The notes under the pieces were generated by a model. It was not told the DNA's origin. It ran no database searches and was given only the letters and a program-made list of their open reading frames with translations. A DNA stretch of 64,000 nucleotides from a bacterium. GTDB taxonomy: Bacteria; Planctomycetota; Planctomycetia; Isosphaerales; Isosphaeraceae. This document shows positions 40,311-49,375 of the stretch, piece after piece. The stretch covers positions 1-64,000 of the forward strand of contig WGMM01000008.1 in NCBI GenBank assembly GCA_016125085.1, written 5' to 3'. Every line of letters starts with the position of its first letter. The first letter of the stretch is position 1. A program made the translations under genes and the position numbers.

Positions 40311-43300
40311 TCACTCGGCCTCGACCGATTCGGTCAGGCCACGGCGGTTGAGAAACTGCGGGCTCGATACGATCGCTTCGATCGCGTCCACGACGCCGAA
40401 ATCGGGCTTTTGGGCCTGGCTCATCAGCGAATCGAGCAGCGGGTCGTCCGAAACGGCCACCGATCTGCCCAGGGCGTAACCGAGCAGCTTGCGGAAGAAC
40501 TGCCGCTGGAACTGGTCGCGCCGGGTGGCGAGAAGATAATCACGAAGGCCGGATACGTCGGCGAACTTCGTGCCGTCGGGCAGAGCGACGGACGTATCGA
40601 TCGGCCGGCCGCCGAGATCGGCCTTGCGCCGGCGGCCGATGGCGTCGAAGGCTTCCATGGCCATGCCATAGTGGTCGATCCGGTCGTGGCATTTGGCACA
40701 GGCTGGGTCGGCCCGGTGCTTTTCGGTGATCTGACGCATCGTCAGCCCTTCGGTATCCAGCTCGCTTTCGGGCAGTTGCGGCACGTTTTTCGGCGGCTTC
40801 GGCAGTTTTTCGCCGAGCAGCGACTCGAGCAGCCAGTTGCCTCGAAGGATCGGGCTGGTACGCGATGCCCCCGACTGCTTGGCCGTGAGCGCCGCGAATC
40901 CCAGCAGCCCTCCCCGGCCGACCTTCTTCATGCCGCCGACTTCGCGCCAGGCGTCGCCTTCGACACCTTCGACACCGTAAAAGCCGGCAAGCGTTCCATT
41001 GAGGAACGACCGGTCGCTGTCGAGAATCGACAGAACCGGCCTGTTCGATCGGATGACGTCGGTCAGGAATCGCACGACTTCTTCATACATCGGTCCGCGC
41101 AGCTCGGCAAATTCGGGAAAGATACGTTCGCTTTTCTCGTCGTGCCGGTCGAAGTCTTTCAAATTCAGCCACTGGCAGGCGAATTCGGTCGCGAGGGCCC
41201 GGGCTTTCGGATCGGCCGTCATACGCCGGATCTGGGCCTTGATCACCGCAGGATCGTTCAACCGGCCTTCGTCGGCGGCTTTACGCAGCTCGGCATCGGG
41301 CATGCTCGACCAGAGGAAATAGCTCAGTCGCGAAGCCAGTTCGTGTTGCGTCAGCGGCCGAATGCGATCGGTCGATTCGGATGGCTCGGTCAAGTACAGG
41401 AACGCCGGTGCGAGCAGAACCCGGCTGAACACCAGGCGGATGGCTTGATCGTGCGGCGTGCCGGCGGTGCGGAGTTTGTCGTAAAGCGTTCGAAGGGTGG
41501 ATTTTTCCGATGGGTCAAGCGGGCGGCGCCAGGCGCGGTCTGCGGTCGCGAGCAGGGTGTTCCAGTGTCCGGCTTCAGCCGAAACGAGTTCTCTGCGGAA
41601 TTCCTCGGCCCGTTCGCGAATCGGCTTGCGCAGCGGCTCGAAGACGCGCACATCGCCGTCCTGCGTCACGTATTCCATGAACTGCTTGTAGCCGACTTCC
41701 ACCTTCAGCGGCTCCTGGCTCACGAACCTGAGGGCCTGCCAGAGGGCGTCCAGCTCGGCTTTTTCCGTGTCGTTGAGCATGAGCCGGATGAGGTGATCGT
41801 CTTCACGATGGAACAGGGCCAGGGTGACGACTTCGTCGACCGGGACGATCTGCGGATAACACAGAGCCGCGGGAAAGACCGAGCGAAATCGTTCGAACGA
41901 TCGCTTCCAGAACTCATCAGCAGCGTCGGAGGCGGTCAAAATCGGGCGTGATTCCGAAAATGCCGTGTGAGAGCTGGAATCATCAGGGCTGACGACGACC
42001 TGCACTGCGCTCGATTCGCCCCAGCGGGCACCGGCGGCGGCTTCGGTCACGAAGGTGCGGCCCGCGGCCCATTCGGCGGGAATCTCGATCGTGATGGGCT
42101 GTCCTGGAGCGGCGATCATGTCGGTTCCCGCCGATTTCGCAGCAGCGCCGAAGTCGATCAGGCGAAACAGCGGGCCGTCCAGCGATTTCAAAGAATCACG
42201 AGTGCGCGTGTTCACATCGGCTTTTTCGGTGGATTCGGGCATGAAGATTCGGCCCACGCCTGCCGCAAGTTCCTTCTGGGCAGTCGCTTCGGTATCGACG
42301 GCTTCAATCCACCGGGCGAGGATCGAGCCTTTCGGGATCGAACCCGGGGCTTCCGTCGAAGAGCCGACCGGTTCTTCATGGAACGACCAGACATTCGCAT
42401 CGCCGAAACGGTCCGCGTGCGGGTTGCCGGCATGGATGTTCGGCACGACGTCATCGCGGAGGTTCCAGAACCGGCCTTCATCGCCGATCTCGGTAACGTT
42501 CAGCTCGACCCCGGTGAGGTCGCAAGAATGATCGCCGTCACGCGGGCCGATCGCCAGAGCGATGACCTGGCCTGCTCTTACTTCAAGTTCTTCAATCACC
42601 GGAATCCGGTTCGGGGCACTTGTGTCGGCGATTCCGGCGGCCAGTGTTTTGCGGAGGGAGCCACGCCGGTGTTCGAGCGACCAGGTGACACCGTTGCCGC
42701 AATCGCCGTGGATGTCCACAGCCGAGGCTTCGATGCGGATCCTCGCGTCGATGGGGCTCCGCCAGGCGACGACGACCGACGTTTTCGGCGAAGGGTGCAC
42801 GGCCATGCTGCGGGCTTTCATGAAGCCAGGCACACGGACGTCCTGATCCGAGGAGTTCGCGACGGCGACGGGAGTCGCATCTCTGCCCCAACCCTTGACG
42901 AATTCATAGGTTCCGGATCGTTCGATCCGGTCCTTCATCAGGGTCTTTTCGTCGAGCGGTTCCGCTCCGATGCCAGCTAGACTGCCCCAGGCGGCGAGCA
43001 GTTCGGCATCGAGCCCGGCCCGTGCGGCTTCGTCCTTCCAGGAAATGCGGCCCGCTCGCCAGGTTTCGGACCGAAGCCGATCGATGACATCGAGATACGC
43101 TTGACTGCGCTCAAGTTCTTTCCGAAGAAATCCGGCCCGTGCGACGGCGTCTTTCAGACCTGCGAACGGGATGCTCGATGTACCCTGTCGTTCGAGCCGG
43201 GGCGATTGCCAGACGACTCGCGACTCTTCGCTGAATTCACCCAGCGGCAGAGCCGAAAGCTTGATCCGAACAGGCTTTCCGTCAGGTGAGCTTACCAGCT

Positions 43301-44387
43301 TCTCGCGAATGCTCACGCTTCGCACCACAGGATCGGTCGTCTGGAGCCAGGGTTTGAAGTGGCCGACGCTGCCGAATTTCGTCAGGGCCATCTGCCATCG
43401 CTGGATGTCGGCCGCGAGGCCAGCGGTGCCGTCGTCGCCCGGTTCGCGGAACCGCTTCTGCAGGCGTGAAACGATCGGATCGTCGGAAGGTTCGGCGAAG
43501 AACCGGCGGACGATTTCGAGATACTTCGGGCTGAGCTTGCGCTGCATCGCCAGATCGCGCACCGAGGCTTCGTCGCTATTGCCTGTCTTCGCAAGCTCCG
43601 CAACTGCATCGAGATATGCCGTCAGCGGCAGGCGGCCGCCGGCATTGGTATCCCATTCCAGGCCGTGAAGTTTCACGCGGGTGTGACCGGCCGGTTCGGT
43701 TCTTGCCCTGTAAAAGGCACGGATTGCGTCGAGGTATTCGTTCGTCCAGTCAGCGGGGGTGTCGCTTGCCGAGAATTTCAGGCCTTCAGGCAGCAGGACG
43801 ATATGCGAAGAGATTTTTTTGGAAGCTTCCAGATACTTTTCGAGCAGGGCGGGCGACATCGCAAGGGCTTCTCCCACGTTCGAAAAACCTTCGCCAGCCG
43901 CGCCATCCACGGGGAATTCGCGTGTGGCGGCGTAATCGAAGCCGGTCAGATCGCGAATCGTATTGTCGTATTCGACATTGGTGAGCCGCCTCAGCAGCAC
44001 GTTGCCGGGGTCGCCGGCGGCTGCCAGGGCTTCGGCACGCAGGTAGTCGCGAATCCAGCCGAGGATTTCCGCCCGTTCTTCTTCCGTCGGCCGGGGGCGA
44101 TTTTTCGGCGGCATTTCACCGCCGACGATCTGCTCCGAGACGTGCCGCCAGAGTTCTGGCTCTTTTCGAACCGTATCCAGAGTGCCGAACCGTTCCAGGT
44201 CCAGGTCGCCTTCGACTTTTTCTGTGCTGTGACATCCCAGACAGTATTTCTGAATGAGTGGCCGGGCCGCCGTTTCGAATTTACGGCCAAGTGCGGCGAA
44301 ATCGGCCGGGGGATCGGCGGCGATTGCGCAAGTGTCAGCCAGGCAAAGGGAAATCGTCAGTATTGCGATCGATGCGAATTTCGACAT
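40311..44387 (-). CDS. DUF1587/1595/1592/1588/1585 cytochrome-type protein (planctomycete)
   Basis: A large exported protein of 1358 residues, signal peptide 1-24 (FASIAILTISLCLADTCAIA). Domains in order: a Planctomycete cytochrome C-like domain with haem motif CLGCH (49-53); DUF1587 (LLRRLTNVEYDNTIRDLTG); a long middle part with predicted binding modules; DUF1595 (RAWRRPLDPSEKSTLRTL); DUF1592 (HELASRLSYFLWSSMPDAEL); DUF1588 (GRGGLLGFAALTAKQSGASR, second CxxCH motif CAKCH near 1230); DUF1585 at the end (QFFRKLLGYALGRSVAVSDD). Such proteins are thought to be periplasmic redox proteins tied to breakdown of complex substrates; this is not proven. The DUF1552 gene follows. ATG 44387 is chosen by the leader. 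Confidence 0.92.
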   Translation of the reverse strand: MSKFASIAILTISLCLADTCAIAADPPADFAALGRKFETAARPLIQKYCLGCHSTEKVEGDLDLERFGTLDTVRKEPELWRHVSEQIVGGEMPPKNRPRPTEEERAEILGWIRDYLRAEALAAAGDPGNVLLRRLTNVEYDNTIRDLTGFDYAATREFPVDGAAGEGFSNVGEALAMSPALLEKYLEASKKISSHIVLLPEGLKFSASDTPADWTNEYLDAIRAFYRARTEPAGHTRVKLHGLEWDTNAGGRLPLTAYLDAVAELAKTGNSDEASVRDLAMQRKLSPKYLEIVRRFFAEPSDDPIVSRLQKRFREPGDDGTAGLAADIQRWQMALTKFGSVGHFKPWLQTTDPVVRSVSIREKLVSSPDGKPVRIKLSALPLGEFSEESRVVWQSPRLERQGTSSIPFAGLKDAVARAGFLRKELERSQAYLDVIDRLRSETWRAGRISWKDEAARAGLDAELLAAWGSLAGIGAEPLDEKTLMKDRIERSGTYEFVKGWGRDATPVAVANSSDQDVRVPGFMKARSMAVHPSPKTSVVVAWRSPIDARIRIEASAVDIHGDCGNGVTWSLEHRRGSLRKTLAAGIADTSAPNRIPVIEELEVRAGQVIALAIGPRDGDHSCDLTGVELNVTEIGDEGRFWNLRDDVVPNIHAGNPHADRFGDANVWSFHEEPVGSSTEAPGSIPKGSILARWIEAVDTEATAQKELAAGVGRIFMPESTEKADVNTRTRDSLKSLDGPLFRLIDFGAAAKSAGTDMIAAPGQPITIEIPAEWAAGRTFVTEAAAGARWGESSAVQVVVSPDDSSSHTAFSESRPILTASDAADEFWKRSFERFRSVFPAALCYPQIVPVDEVVTLALFHREDDHLIRLMLNDTEKAELDALWQALRFVSQEPLKVEVGYKQFMEYVTQDGDVRVFEPLRKPIRERAEEFRRELVSAEAGHWNTLLATADRAWRRPLDPSEKSTLRTLYDKLRTAGTPHDQAIRLVFSRVLLAPAFLYLTEPSESTDRIRPLTQHELASRLSYFLWSSMPDAELRKAADEGRLNDPAVIKAQIRRMTADPKARALATEFACQWLNLKDFDRHDEKSERIFPEFAELRGPMYEEVVRFLTDVIRSNRPVLSILDSDRSFLNGTLAGFYGVEGVEGDAWREVGGMKKVGRGGLLGFAALTAKQSGASRTSPILRGNWLLESLLGEKLPKPPKNVPQLPESELDTEGLTMRQITEKHRADPACAKCHDRIDHYGMAMEAFDAIGRRRKADLGGRPIDTSVALPDGTKFADVSGLRDYLLATRRDQFQRQFFRKLLGYALGRSVAVSDDPLLDSLMSQAQKPDFGVVDAIEAIVSSPQFLNRRGLTESVEAE

Positions 44388-44610
44388 TGTGGTGCGACTT
44401 CCCGGGCGAGGACTCAAGGCAGGTTATTCGAATTTAACCTGTGCATCCGATTCGGGAAAGGTCCCGGGGGCAATTTTTGTGTTGCATGGCCGGCACAGGC
44501 GGAATCGAAGCATGCGAATCTGCCGAATTGACTCAAGCCCACGGGGCATTCGATAATGTCCGGATCACCTGCCCCGAACGAAAATCTCAATCGGCCCCCA
44601 TCCATCCAAA
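44388..44610. promoter_or_regulatory. Divergent promoter region
   Basis: 223 bases between two divergent exported-protein genes (44387 minus, 44611 plus). Both promoters must be here. The stretch is AT-richer than its surroundings (for example TTATTCGAATTTAACC near 44427), but no clear -35/-10 pairs can be fixed by eye. Confidence 0.35.
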
Positions 44611-47600
44611 ATGAGAGCCATCATGAAGCCAAGTGCTTCCTCGCGGATCGCCCGCGTTCTTTCCCTGTCGGTCCTGACCTGCACCGGTGCCGCCGAGCCG
44701 CCGCTGTATGACAGCGAACAGTCGAAGGAACAGCCGGTCAGCGGGGCCGAGGCGGTGCGGAAGATCGAGCTGCCAGCAGGGTTTCAGGCGAAACTCTTCG
44801 CGTCGGAGCCGATGGTCCGAAACCCGATCGCGCTGGAATACGATGCCCGGGGGCGGCTCTGGGTCGCCGAAAATTACAGTTATGCCGAGCGTGGCCTGAG
44901 GGTCGACCCGAACCTGAAGGACCGGCTGGTGATCTTCGAAGACCGCGACGGCGACGGTTCGGCCGACTCCAGAAGCGTTTTCACGGACCAGCTTCACAAC
45001 CTGACCGGCTTCGCGATCGGCCGGGGCGGCGTCTGGGCGATCTGCCCGCCGCAACTGCTTTTCATCCCTGACCGAGACGGCAACGACGTTCCCGACGGTC
45101 CGCCAGTGCCGATGCTCGATGGCTTCACGGTGCCGCTCGAGAACCACCATAACTTCGCCAATGGTTTGAAGTTCGGGCCCGACGGCTGGCTTTGGGGCCG
45201 GGCGGGCGGGTCGTCGCCGAGTTCCGTCGGCGTGCCTGGCACCGCCGATTCGAAGCGAATCCCCCTGCACGGCGGCATCTGGCGGTTTCATCCGGCCACG
45301 CACAAATTCGAAGTGCTGGCCCACGGCACGACGAACCCCTGGGGCCTGGATTGGGACGATCATGGCGAAGCGTTTTTCACCAATACCGTGAACGGCCACC
45401 TGTGGCACCTGGTCGCCGGGGCGCATCTCGACCGGCTGCATACCGTCGATCCGAACCCGGTCGTTTACGGGCTGATGCAGCAGACAGCCGATCACTTCCA
45501 TTACGACACCGGCAAGGGCTGGATCGGCTCTCGCGACGGTGCGGCGAACCATCTGGGCGGCGGCCATGCGCACCAGGGGGCGTTGATTTATCAGGGCGGA
45601 GTCTGGCCTGAAGCGTATCGCGGCCGGTTGTTCACGATCAATTTTCATGGCCGGCGGATCAATGCCGACCGTCTCGAACTTACGCCGAAGGGTTACATCG
45701 GCCGCCATGAAAAGGATTTCGCCCTGTTCGGCGACACGTGGTTTCGCGGGATCGACATGGCCCACACGCCGGCCGGGAATGTCGTGGTGATCGACTGGAG
45801 CGATACCGGCGAATGCCATGAAAACACCGGTGTGCACCGCTCCAGCGGGCGGATTTACGAGATCTCGGCTCAAAGCGTGCCACACACGCCGCCCGGCCCG
45901 TTCTCTCCTGACGCACTTCTGGCCGACCTGATTTCCGAGAATGTCTTCGTTTTTCGCCGGGCTCTGGCGGCTGCCCAGAACGCCCCGGGAGATTACCTGA
46001 AATTCGAGCCGAAACTGCGTGACATCGCGACTTCGAAAGACAACCCTCGCAACCGGTTGCGTGCGTTGTGGGTGCTGAAAGCCTTAGGCCGGTTGACGGA
46101 CGAGGATGCTGTCGGCTGTACGCACGACGCCGACGAACATGTGCGCACCTGGGGAGTGCGATTTTTGCTGGACGACCAGGAACTCGACACGATCCTGGGC
46201 CAGCGGGCCGGGAAGACGCGGAACCTCGACCCGAAACACGTCGACAGGCTGGCCGAGTTGGCACAGAGCGAGACCTCGGCCCTGGTGAAGCTGCAGATCG
46301 CTTCGAGCCTGCAGCGGCTGGGGGCGGCGGAGGACCGGGCCCGCATCGCGGCGGCATTGGCGGCGAAGGGGGAAGATGAGGGCTTCGCGAATCTTGTGCT
46401 GATGGTCTGGTACGGAATTTCACCGATCGCGGAGACACGGCCTGAGGATCTTGCCACGATCGCCCGCGACTGCCGCTGGCCATCGCTGATAAAGATGATC
46501 GCCCGCCGGCTCGCCAGTGAAATGACGGCCGAGACGGCGACGCCAGCCGTCGACAAGCTGCTGGCATACGCGACATCTTTCTCGCAGGAATCGAAGCAGG
46601 CGCTGGTCGAAGGGCTGTCGGACGGACTCGCCGGGCGGGACAAAGTCGCCGAACCGGCGCAGTGGAAAGCCTTCGCCGCAGGGGCAGGTATCGCGGCGAC
46701 GCGGAATCTCTCGGCAATCTTCGGCGACGGTCTGGCGCTTGACGAGATCCGTCGCATCGCGCTTGATGACAAGCAGGAGATGAAAACCAGGGCCGCCGCC
46801 CTGCGGACACTGATCCGCCGGCAGCCGGACGATCTGGTCGATGTCTGTTCGAAGCTGCTGGGGGTAAGGTATCTGAACGTCGAGGCGCTCAACGGGATGG
46901 CGAAGTCGGCCTCACCAGAAGTGGCGGAAGCGTTGATCCGCACTTATCGGAATTTCGCGCTGCAGGACCGGCCGCGCGTGATCGACACACTGGCGACCCG
47001 CCCGGCGTGGGCCCGGGCCTTGCTCAAATCGGTCGCCGACGGGCGATTGCCTGGCGAGGAGATCTCGGTGTTTCAAGCAAGGCAAATGCTGGCTCTGGGC
47101 GACCCGGAACTGACAGCCCTGCTGGAAAAGCACTGGGGTAAAATCGACACGACGAGCGAGGCGAAGATCGCCGCGAAGCGATCGATTCAGAACGAACTGG
47201 CGGCGGTCGTTGCCGACGAAAAGTCATTACGGCTGGGCCGCACCGTTTATGACCGGACGTGTGGCCAGTGTCACACACTGTTCGGCGCGGGTGGCAAACT
47301 TGGCCCGGATATCACAGGTTCACAGCGGCAGAATTTCGATTACCTGATGGAAAACGTGCTGGAACCTTCGGCCGTCGTACCGCCCGATTTTCGCGTAACG
47401 CAGGTGGCGCTGAAGGATGGCCGAGTGCTAGCGGGCCTGGTTCGACCGCGAGACGGAATGACGTTGGCGCTTGTGACCCCGGCTGAGACTTTGATTCTGC
47501 TGCGGTCCGATATCGTCGAACAAAAGCCGACGGGGCAATCGATCATGCCTGAAGGGCAGCTCGAAGCCCTGGACAAGGCCGATCGCACCGCCCTGCTCCA

Positions 47601-47649
47601 TTACCTGATGACCGATCGCCCACTTGCACCCGAACCGGCCAAACCCTGA
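44611..47649 (+). CDS. PVC-type membrane-bound dehydrogenase with HEAT-like repeats and cytochrome c domain
   Basis: A 1012-residue exported protein. After a leader (SRIARVLSLSVLTCTGAAEP), residues ~50-430 form a beta-propeller of the PVC-type dehydrogenase/NHL class (AEAVRKIELPAGFQAKLFAS, FEDRDGDGSADSRSVF, VWPEAYRGRLFTINFHGRRI, VVVIDWSDTGECH). Residues ~450-850 are helical HEAT-like repeats (NPRNRLRALWVLKALGRL, AAALRTLIRRQPDDLVDV). The C-terminal cytochrome domain has haem motif CGQCH at 884-888 with LGPDITGSQRQNFDYLMENV. This architecture is typical of planctomycetes and verrucomicrobia and is thought to serve sugar oxidation in the periplasm; the substrate is unknown. An ATG at 44623 is an alternative start. 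Confidence 0.93.
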   Translation: MRAIMKPSASSRIARVLSLSVLTCTGAAEPPLYDSEQSKEQPVSGAEAVRKIELPAGFQAKLFASEPMVRNPIALEYDARGRLWVAENYSYAERGLRVDPNLKDRLVIFEDRDGDGSADSRSVFTDQLHNLTGFAIGRGGVWAICPPQLLFIPDRDGNDVPDGPPVPMLDGFTVPLENHHNFANGLKFGPDGWLWGRAGGSSPSSVGVPGTADSKRIPLHGGIWRFHPATHKFEVLAHGTTNPWGLDWDDHGEAFFTNTVNGHLWHLVAGAHLDRLHTVDPNPVVYGLMQQTADHFHYDTGKGWIGSRDGAANHLGGGHAHQGALIYQGGVWPEAYRGRLFTINFHGRRINADRLELTPKGYIGRHEKDFALFGDTWFRGIDMAHTPAGNVVVIDWSDTGECHENTGVHRSSGRIYEISAQSVPHTPPGPFSPDALLADLISENVFVFRRALAAAQNAPGDYLKFEPKLRDIATSKDNPRNRLRALWVLKALGRLTDEDAVGCTHDADEHVRTWGVRFLLDDQELDTILGQRAGKTRNLDPKHVDRLAELAQSETSALVKLQIASSLQRLGAAEDRARIAAALAAKGEDEGFANLVLMVWYGISPIAETRPEDLATIARDCRWPSLIKMIARRLASEMTAETATPAVDKLLAYATSFSQESKQALVEGLSDGLAGRDKVAEPAQWKAFAAGAGIAATRNLSAIFGDGLALDEIRRIALDDKQEMKTRAAALRTLIRRQPDDLVDVCSKLLGVRYLNVEALNGMAKSASPEVAEALIRTYRNFALQDRPRVIDTLATRPAWARALLKSVADGRLPGEEISVFQARQMLALGDPELTALLEKHWGKIDTTSEAKIAAKRSIQNELAAVVADEKSLRLGRTVYDRTCGQCHTLFGAGGKLGPDITGSQRQNFDYLMENVLEPSAVVPPDFRVTQVALKDGRVLAGLVRPRDGMTLALVTPAETLILLRSDIVEQKPTGQSIMPEGQLEALDKADRTALLHYLMTDRPLAPEPAKP

Positions 47650-47702
47650 CGAACTCAGTCCCATTCGATCGAACCGCGAACCAGGAGAAAGAGAAAACCA
47701 CT

Positions 47703-48740
47703 ATGCGACCGAAAAACTTGCTCAGCCTGATCGCCGCCGCATGGCTGTTATCCGCCACGATGCCAGCCACTTACGGCCAGACAGCCCCGGCAGCGAAAGC
47801 CCAGGAGAAAGCGAAAGCGAAGGATAAAGCCGCAGCGAAGAAAAAGGCAGCGGTGCCCAAGCGGCCTGTGGTGGCGGCGACCGAGGCTGATGTGCCCTAT
47901 GGCACGCATGCCCGTCAGGTCGTCGACTTCTTCAAGGCTCCTTCGGACAAGCCGACGCCTGTCGTCCTGTTCATTCACGGCGGCGGCTGGGTCAACGGCG
48001 ACAAGTCGGGCGTGCAGAATTCGCTGGATATCGCAAAGCTACTGAAAAACGGCATTTCGGTCGTCGCGGTGCAATACCGCATGGTGCCGGATGCCCAGGC
48101 CAATGGTGTCGAGCCGCCTGTGAAGTGGCCGCTGGAGGATGCCCGCAGGGCGCTTCAGTTCGTGCGTTCGAAGGCGAAGGAATGGAATATCGACAAAAAC
48201 CGCATCGTGGCCCATGGCGGTTCGGCCGGGGCGTGTTCTTCGCTCTGGCTGGCGATGCACGACGAAATGGCCCAGCCCGATTCGCAGGACCCGGTCGCCC
48301 GGGAAAGCTCACGCCTGGCAGGTGTGGTCGTTTCCGGGGCACAGACGGGTCTTGACCCGAAAGTGAATCGCGAATGGATGCCGAACATGACCTATGGCGG
48401 TCACGCGTTCGGATTCCGCAGGGACAAGGGCGGCGCTGAAGAATTCCAGCGGTTTTATGACGGCCGCGAGAAGGTGCTGGCCTGGATTCGCGAATATTCG
48501 CCGATCGAGCACATCAGCAGGGACGACCCGCCGATGATTCTGCTTTACAATGGAGACAAGAAGGTCGTGAAGGGCGAGCCGCAGACCGACCCGACCCACT
48601 CGCCGCTTCTTGGCAAAATGCTTGAGGAAAAGGCGAAGCCGCTGGGGGTGAAAGTCGTGGTGAGCTATCCGGCCGAGCCTGTGGAGCCGTATCGTCAGCC
48701 GACCGAATCGCTGATCACGCTGATCAGCGAACTTCATTGA
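47703..48740 (+). CDS. Exported alpha/beta hydrolase (esterase/lipase-like)
   Basis: A 345-residue hydrolase with a signal peptide (LLSLIAAAWLLSATMPATYG) and a lysine/alanine-rich linker (AKAQEKAKAKDKAAAKKKAA). The fold motifs are HGGGW (92-96) for the oxyanion hole, GGSAG with nucleophile S174, and DARRALQFVRSKAKEW before it. The group is that of BD-FAE/carboxylesterase-like proteins. The acid and base residues cannot be assigned with certainty. It follows the dehydrogenase gene by 53 bases and may share its transcript, which would fit a role in releasing ester-bound substrates. ATG 47703 follows AGGAGAAAGAG. Confidence 0.88.
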   Translation: MRPKNLLSLIAAAWLLSATMPATYGQTAPAAKAQEKAKAKDKAAAKKKAAVPKRPVVAATEADVPYGTHARQVVDFFKAPSDKPTPVVLFIHGGGWVNGDKSGVQNSLDIAKLLKNGISVVAVQYRMVPDAQANGVEPPVKWPLEDARRALQFVRSKAKEWNIDKNRIVAHGGSAGACSSLWLAMHDEMAQPDSQDPVARESSRLAGVVVSGAQTGLDPKVNREWMPNMTYGGHAFGFRRDKGGAEEFQRFYDGREKVLAWIREYSPIEHISRDDPPMILLYNGDKKVVKGEPQTDPTHSPLLGKMLEEKAKPLGVKVVVSYPAEPVEPYRQPTESLITLISELH

Positions 48741-48804
48741 TTCGAACCACGACCGGGGCGACGTCGCAGTTGCCCCGGGTCGACCGTTCCCAAAACGCGA
48801 AACC

Positions 48805-49362
48805 ATGACTGAAGACGATTTTCTCTCGACCTGGAGCACCTGGCAAAAGGCCCATTCATGGAGCCCCGACCCGGGCGAGGTTTATGCCGAGCCTCCGCTG
48901 GAGATTCTCGGCTATGCCACGAAGCCGGTGCGTCTCAGCCGGGTGCCGGTCTTCGGTCGTGGTCTGGCTGTGGTGGCGATCACTCGACATCCCGTCGACC
49001 TGATGTCTGACGCTGTCGGGCTGCAGGCCTGGGTGGAACGGATCGGCAAGGCCGTGAACGGGCTGCATCCACCGTGGAAGTCGCGCCGACCCGGTGCTGT
49101 GCTGCTCACGGCCGTGCAATTGACGCCCGAGCCGATCCGGGGCGAGGACGAAGAGCGGTTCAAGGCGGCGCTGGGGCATTGGACGGGCACTCGGGTCGTG
49201 CCGGCGGCGATCGTGCGCATCAATCTTGGCCAGCATGCGATGGCTTCGATGATGGCCGAGGGGCTGCCCAGAGACATGCCCGAACTGGGCGAACTCATCG
49301 ACATCTGGGCCGGCGATTTTCACCGTTTCGTGCCGATGTGGAACGATACGGAAGCTTTATAG
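48805..49362 (+). CDS. Hypothetical protein
   Basis: A 185-residue protein of unknown family. It is compact and lacks a signal peptide or membrane segment. Recognisable stretches are DPGEVYAEPPLEILGYATKP, VAITRHPVDLMSDAVG, GAVLLTAVQLTPEPIRGED and LIDIWAGDFHRFVPMWND. Length and an alternating strand-helix pattern suggest a small alpha/beta domain. It follows the hydrolase by 64 bases and is convergent with the TlpA-like gene, 13 bases away. No function can be given. Confidence 0.7.
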   Translation: MTEDDFLSTWSTWQKAHSWSPDPGEVYAEPPLEILGYATKPVRLSRVPVFGRGLAVVAITRHPVDLMSDAVGLQAWVERIGKAVNGLHPPWKSRRPGAVLLTAVQLTPEPIRGEDEERFKAALGHWTGTRVVPAAIVRINLGQHAMASMMAEGLPRDMPELGELIDIWAGDFHRFVPMWNDTEAL

Positions 49363-49375
49363 CCGCTGCCCGGGT

